Assembly (NCBI RefSeq): GCF_000018685.1
Contig: NC_010001.1
Coordinates: 2,310,001 to 2,374,000, forward strand
Length of the DNA: 64,000 bases
Direction: 5' to 3'
Origin: Lachnoclostridium phytofermentans ISDg
GTDB lineage: Bacteria; Bacillota; Clostridia; Lachnospirales; Lachnospiraceae
A model generated the notes under the pieces. It ran no database searches. It was given only the letters and a program-made list of their open reading frames with translations, and was not told where the DNA came from. Positions within the stretch are counted from its first letter, which is position 1; every line of letters begins with the position of its first letter. The translations under genes were made by a program, and so were the position numbers. Below are positions 60,232-64,000 of this stretch, one piece after another.

Positions 60232-62400
60232 GTGGAACAACAAAAGGAGATTACCAAAGGTGGATTCACGCTTCCTGGCGAAGCCGGGTTTGAGAAGTTA
60301 ACATTAGAACTTGCAAATAGATGGGGAGCTGATGTTATTCGTGATAGTGATGGAACTGAGTTATCAGATGATATTTTAAATGCTGGATACGGAATCTATT
60401 CCACCATCTGTTTGATAAGAGATCATAACGCTTGGGCGAAAGCTAATATAGACAAATTACAGCAGACTTTTCTGGTTACAAGTCCTGTAGTAGCTAATTC
60501 GGAAACTTTAACAATAGATTTGATGGAAGGCTTTTTTAAAGAGCAGTTTTTAGTAAATGATAGTGAGGAAGCCCTAGAGTACTGGCAGGTTTATGATAGA
60601 ACGACAGAAACCCTTCTTCAGAAAGAGAGCTGGAGCTATCATCCACAGAATCAAACCGTAGTTTTAACAGGCATCTGCCCATGGCATAAATATACGGTTA
60701 GTTTTATGGCTTACCGTATCTGGGAAGAAATCTCAATGTATAACCATACTACAAACAATTGGAATAAAGAACATTTGATGCAAATAGATCCGATACATAA
60801 AGAAACTCAAGAGTATTTACTTACTTGGATGGATGACTGGTGTAAAAAACATGAACAGACGACAGTTGTTCGATTTACTTCTATGTTTTATAACTTCGTT
60901 TGGATGTGGGGAAGCAATGAGAAAAATCGATATCTATTCTCTGATTGGGCATCCTACGATTTTACAGTAAGCCCACATGCACTAAAGTTGTTTGAAGAAG
61001 AGTATGGGTATGTACTTACTGCAGAAGATTTTATTCATCAAGGTAAGTTCCATGTTACTCATATGCCGGCAGATAAACATAAGCTTGATTGGATGGAATT
61101 TATTAATAATTTCGTAGTAGACTTTGGCAAGAAATTAATTGACATTGTACATAACTATGGAAAATTAGCTTATGTATTTTATGATGATAGTTGGGTAGGT
61201 GTTGAGCCTTATCATAAAAACTTTGAAAAATTCGGTTTTGATGGTTTAATTAAATGTGTATTTTCAGGTTTTGAAGTAAGACTATGTGCTGGAGTTAAGG
61301 TTAATACCCATGAATTAAGACTTCATCCATATTTATTCCCAGTTGGCCTTGGTGGAGCTCCTACCTTTATGGAAGGTGGTAATCCAACACTAGATGCAAA
61401 GAACTACTGGATTAGTGTTCGAAGAGCCTTATTAAGGGAGCCAATTGATAGAATTGGTTTGGGAGGCTATCTTCACTTAGTGGAGGACTTCCCAGATTTT
61501 ACTGACTATATAGAAAAAATAGCAAATGAGTTCCGCCGAATCAAAGAACTTCATAATGCGGGAAAACCAATGGCTCTAAAACCACGTATTGCGGTGCTTC
61601 ATAGCTGGGGCTCACTACGTTCGTGGACATTATCTGGACATTTTCATGAGACCTATATGCATGATTTAATTCATATCAATGAAAGCTTATCTGGACTTCC
61701 ATTCGATGTTAAGTTTATTAATTTTGAGGATATTAATCAAGGCGCTCTTGAGGAAGTTGACGTTGTAATTAATGCAGGAATTATGGGTTCTGCATGGACT
61801 GGGGGCCAAGCTTGGGAGGATCAGGAGATCATAGAACGCTTAACAAGATTTGTTTATGAAGGAAAAGCATTTATCGGGGTTAACGAACCAAGTGCTCTTA
61901 CTGGTTATGATACACTATATCGTATGGCACACGTACTCGGCGTTGACATGGATCTAGGTGACCGCGTTTCTCATGGACGTTATAGTTTTACAGAAGAACC
62001 AGTAGAAGAATTAGAATTTGCGGAATGCGGACCAAAGGCAAAGAGAAACATTTATCTCACAGATGGTTTAGCAAAGGTTTTAAAAGAAGAGAATGGAATA
62101 CCAGTTATGACTTCTTATGAATTTGGAAGAGGACGTGGTATCTATCTTGCTTCTTATGAACATTCTATTAAGAATGCTAGAACGCTTCTAAATATTATAT
62201 TATATGCAGCAGGGGAATCCTTCCATCAAGAAGGAATTACAAACAATGTATATACAGAATGTGCTTATTACGAGAAAGATAAAATTCTTGTCATGATTAA
62301 TAATAGCAATACCTTACAAGAATCATCTGTAACAATTAAAGGAAGAACATATACAAAGGATATTCCAGCATTCGATACCGTAATTCTTCCATTAGAATAG
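60232..62400 (+). CDS. GH112 phosphorylase, probably D-galactosyl-beta-1,4-L-rhamnose phosphorylase
   Basis: A 722-residue enzyme, the normal length for GH112. It starts QKEITKGGFTLPGEAGFEKL and has the TIM-barrel segments ADVIRDSDGTELSDDIL and FYDDSWVGVEPYHKNF (Asp318/Asp319, one the likely acid) and RIGLGGYLHLVEDFPDF. GH112 enzymes split beta-galactosides with phosphate, giving galactose 1-phosphate. The family has galacto-N-biose and galactosyl-rhamnose types, both known from C. phytofermentans. The GH105 neighbour argues for galactosyl-rhamnose from rhamnogalacturonan. GTG start with AAGGAG upstream; no signal peptide, so cytoplasmic. Confidence 0.92.
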   Translation: MEQQKEITKGGFTLPGEAGFEKLTLELANRWGADVIRDSDGTELSDDILNAGYGIYSTICLIRDHNAWAKANIDKLQQTFLVTSPVVANSETLTIDLMEGFFKEQFLVNDSEEALEYWQVYDRTTETLLQKESWSYHPQNQTVVLTGICPWHKYTVSFMAYRIWEEISMYNHTTNNWNKEHLMQIDPIHKETQEYLLTWMDDWCKKHEQTTVVRFTSMFYNFVWMWGSNEKNRYLFSDWASYDFTVSPHALKLFEEEYGYVLTAEDFIHQGKFHVTHMPADKHKLDWMEFINNFVVDFGKKLIDIVHNYGKLAYVFYDDSWVGVEPYHKNFEKFGFDGLIKCVFSGFEVRLCAGVKVNTHELRLHPYLFPVGLGGAPTFMEGGNPTLDAKNYWISVRRALLREPIDRIGLGGYLHLVEDFPDFTDYIEKIANEFRRIKELHNAGKPMALKPRIAVLHSWGSLRSWTLSGHFHETYMHDLIHINESLSGLPFDVKFINFEDINQGALEEVDVVINAGIMGSAWTGGQAWEDQEIIERLTRFVYEGKAFIGVNEPSALTGYDTLYRMAHVLGVDMDLGDRVSHGRYSFTEEPVEELEFAECGPKAKRNIYLTDGLAKVLKEENGIPVMTSYEFGRGRGIYLASYEHSIKNARTLLNIILYAAGESFHQEGITNNVYTECAYYEKDKILVMINNSNTLQESSVTIKGRTYTKDIPAFDTVILPLE

Positions 62401-62410
62401 ACATAATTTT

Positions 62411-62746
62411 AGAATAGTCATTGATACCAATATTCCTTGCGATGTCCTGAAAGAAATAACAGATTATGCCCATGTTGTAATTATGTTGTCCCCTCAGTCA
62501 ATGTCTGTAGAGAAGTTTTTTGATAGAGGGGATGAAGAAAAGCAGTTTCTGTTATCAGAAATTGCAAAGTGTCCTAATCCTGAAAAAACACTTCAAAATT
62601 TCAAAGACTGCATAGCAAGAATTAATAGTCAAAAGCATTATGATCTATTTGCAAACAGTGGATTTTTTACCGTTGTGAGAAGCAATACTGAAACTGATAC
62701 TCGAACAGAAACGTTTGAAATAATTGCAAAGCATTTCGGTTTGTAA
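62411..62746 (+). pseudogene. C-terminal remnant of a P-loop/shikimate-kinase-like protein
   Basis: From base ~62411 one frame reads RIVIDTNIPCDVLKEITDYA, then HVVIMLSPQSMSVEKFFDR and on to EIIAKHFGL with a stop at 62746. This matches the final ~110 residues of a clostridial nucleoside-kinase-like P-loop family as I remember it. The nucleotide-binding front part is missing: the homologous frame runs straight into the GH112 gene's end. An ATG at 62483 would give 87 residues, but no ribosome site is seen. It is best read as a gene truncated on its 5' side by rearrangement. Confidence 0.65.
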
Positions 62747-62890
62747 CTACTTGACTTAAAAAGAAATATCACTTATGATAGCAATATATGGAATATTAAA
62801 TCAACACCATATACAGACGTGTATTATTGACTTAGCTTTTATTGTGAGACTTAATTATGATTACTTCTATTTTGAAAGGGATATTTTGAA

Positions 62891-63019
62891 ATGAATCGAA
62901 TTCTTAAATGGATAAAATTAGAATCTATTATGATAGCATTATTTTTCGTTAAGGGGATAAGTGCGTCCAAATTTAATAGATTTAGGAGAGTCCACATAGG
63001 AATTTTGGAATATTCATAA
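62891..63019 (+). CDS. Possible leader peptide of the ABC-F gene, 42 residues
   Basis: An ATG with GAAAGGG ten bases upstream opens a 42-codon frame beginning MNRILKWIKLESIMIALFF and ending GILEYS. It has Lys/Arg-rich ends and a hydrophobic middle. It stops 55 bases before the attenuator-like terminator. Drug-induced stalling on such a frame is the usual way ABC-F genes are switched on, so a regulatory role is proposed. It could instead be a chance frame or a gene remnant. Confidence 0.35.
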   Translation: MNRILKWIKLESIMIALFFVKGISASKFNRFRRVHIGILEYS

Positions 63020-63023
63020 TAAA

Positions 63024-63108
63024 AATGATATAAAATCATTGATATAGAATGATGTAGAATCATTATAATATATGAAAAAACCCAAGGCTTATTGGCTTTG
63101 GGTTTTTT
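63024..63108 (+). promoter_or_regulatory. Attenuator-like leader of the ABC-F gene
   Basis: AATGAT (63024-63029) can pair with ATCATT (63035-63040), and an identical pair follows at 63048-63053 and 63059-63064, so alternative pairings are possible. A strong intrinsic terminator comes next: AAAAAACCCAAGGC (63075-63088) with GGCTTTGGGTTTTTT (63094-63108). It lies only nine bases before the AGGAGG of the ABC-F gene. Confidence 0.7.
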
Positions 63109-63127
63109 GCGTCTATAGGAGGTTAGC

Positions 63128-64000
63128 ATGATAGAATTAGGAATTAACAATGTATCAAAATATTACGGTGCAACAAAAATATTCGAGAACATTACATTTG
63201 ACATAAAAACCGGGGAAAGAATTGGTTTAATCGGTCATAATGGATGTGGGAAAACAACCATATTAAAAATCATGATGGACTTAGAAGATTATAAAGAAGG
63301 TGACATTCATCTTCGCAAGGGAGCAAAGATAGGATATTTGAATCAAATTCCTGTATATGATGAGAAAATAAAAACCATAGAAGTTATTCGCGCGGCTTTT
63401 GAGCAAATATCCATCATTAAGAATCAAATGAATCAATTAGAAATACAGTTTGAAAAATTAAAAGGAACTGAATTAGAGAAAGCAATCCACCAATATGGGA
63501 ATTTATCTGAACAATATGAGCTAGATGGTGGTTATGATTTAGAAACCAGAATCAATAAGATAACAGAAGGATTACAAATTACTGATAATCTAAAAGAGAT
63601 GGCCTTTAACAATTTAAGCGGAGGAGAGAAGACCAGAGTTGTCTTAGCTAAAATACTCTTAGAGGAACCAGATATATTACTGCTTGATGAACCTACCAAT
63701 CATCTGGATCTAGAAACAATTGGCTGGCTGGAAGGGTTTTTAAAAGAGTATAAAGGTTCCGTGTTAATCATATCTCATGACAGATACTTTTTGGATAGTG
63801 TTGTGAATAAAGTAGTTGAATTGGAATATAGCAGAGCTAATATTTATAACGGTAATTATAGCTACTTTGTGGTCGAAAAAGAAAGAAGATTTCTTATCGA
63901 TTATAAGAATTATCAAAACCAGCAAAAGAAAATAGAGCAAATGGAAAATCAAATCAAACGATACCGAATTTGGGGTGAAATGCGAGATAGTGATAAGATG
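63128..64000 (+). CDS. ABC-F ATPase, antibiotic-resistance/ribosome-protection type (3' end outside window)
   Basis: The frame is open from ATG 63128 to the window end (291 codons). It holds a full first ABC domain: Walker A GHNGCGKTT, signature LSGGEKTR, Walker B DILLLDEPTNHLDLE and the H-loop ISHDRYF. The start of the inter-domain linker follows (KERRFLIDYKNYQNQQKKIE). No membrane segment is present, as expected for ABC-F. Such proteins enter the ribosomal E site and displace antibiotics or assist translation. AGGAGG (63117-63122) precedes the ATG. The attenuator directly upstream argues for a drug-inducible resistance factor rather than a housekeeping EttA-like protein; the drug class is unknown. 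Confidence 0.88.
   Translation, partial: MIELGINNVSKYYGATKIFENITFDIKTGERIGLIGHNGCGKTTILKIMMDLEDYKEGDIHLRKGAKIGYLNQIPVYDEKIKTIEVIRAAFEQISIIKNQMNQLEIQFEKLKGTELEKAIHQYGNLSEQYELDGGYDLETRINKITEGLQITDNLKEMAFNNLSGGEKTRVVLAKILLEEPDILLLDEPTNHLDLETIGWLEGFLKEYKGSVLIISHDRYFLDSVVNKVVELEYSRANIYNGNYSYFVVEKERRFLIDYKNYQNQQKKIEQMENQIKRYRIWGEMRDSDKM

Noticed and set aside
62851..63150. Minus-strand 99-codon frame over the ABC-F leader
   Set aside because: It covers the terminator and the ribosome site of the ABC-F gene and has no ribosome site of its own.
1..64000. tRNA, rRNA and classic riboswitches
   Set aside because: No cloverleaf, rRNA segment or recognisable riboswitch core was found by eye on either strand; a covariance search would be decisive.

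Overview
The window is AT-rich DNA of a low-G+C, spore-forming Firmicute of the Lachnospiraceae type. Genes are densely packed with strong AGGAGG-like ribosome sites, and plant/fungal polysaccharide enzymes sit beside ABC sugar importers. The combination (PL9 pectate lyase, GH87, GH105 beside GH112 phosphorylase) strongly recalls Lachnoclostridium (Clostridium) phytofermentans; that is inference from memory, not a search result. No rRNA, tRNA, CRISPR array, prophage or intact transposase gene was seen.

Region 1 (1-15200) is a glucan-use locus: the end of a LacI regulator, a GH31 alpha-glucosidase, a chemoreceptor, a sugar-binding lipoprotein behind a promoter with LacI-type palindromes, two MalF/MalG-like permeases, a 1.4-kilo-residue GH87 alpha-1,3-glucanase and a second LacI regulator paralogous to the first. 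The simplest reading is sensing, outside cutting, import and inside hydrolysis of alpha-1,3-glucan or its oligosaccharides.

Region 2 (15300-31500) is mixed: a dihydrouridine synthase, an NlpC/P60 wall hydrolase with four peptidoglycan-binding repeats, a large HerA-like protein whose ATPase motifs look destroyed, a secreted PL9 pectate lyase with an unusual leader, a Big2 surface protein, a pair of paralogous unknown proteins (one with 13 tandem heptads), a glycolipid synthase/PlsY pair, a cyclase-family hydrolase and a hemerythrin.

Region 3 (31600-52100) holds accessory and housekeeping genes: a small minus-strand protein, a wrecked FAD oxidoreductase, an EFR1-type flavodoxin/ferredoxin, a phosphatase, GNAT, LysR, a ChrA pair, LUD, DUF1848, MFS, an MMPL/YhgE pair with a divergent TetR repressor and two operator palindromes, a coiled-coil/winged-helix protein, apolipoprotein N-acyltransferase and two unknown genes.

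Region 4 (52100-62400) is a rhamnogalacturonan-fragment locus: membrane AraC-type sensor-regulator, LplB/YtcP permeases, a lipoprotein binding protein, GH105 unsaturated rhamnogalacturonyl hydrolase and a GH112 phosphorylase, probably acting on galactosyl-rhamnose. The window ends in a broken P-loop gene and an ABC-F ribosome-protection ATPase whose leader looks like a transcription attenuator.

Two non-coding themes stand out. Seven intergenic regions carry unrelated short tandem repeat arrays, several directly upstream of a start codon. A sequence-conserved hairpin of about 36 nt occurs at least four times, in both orientations.
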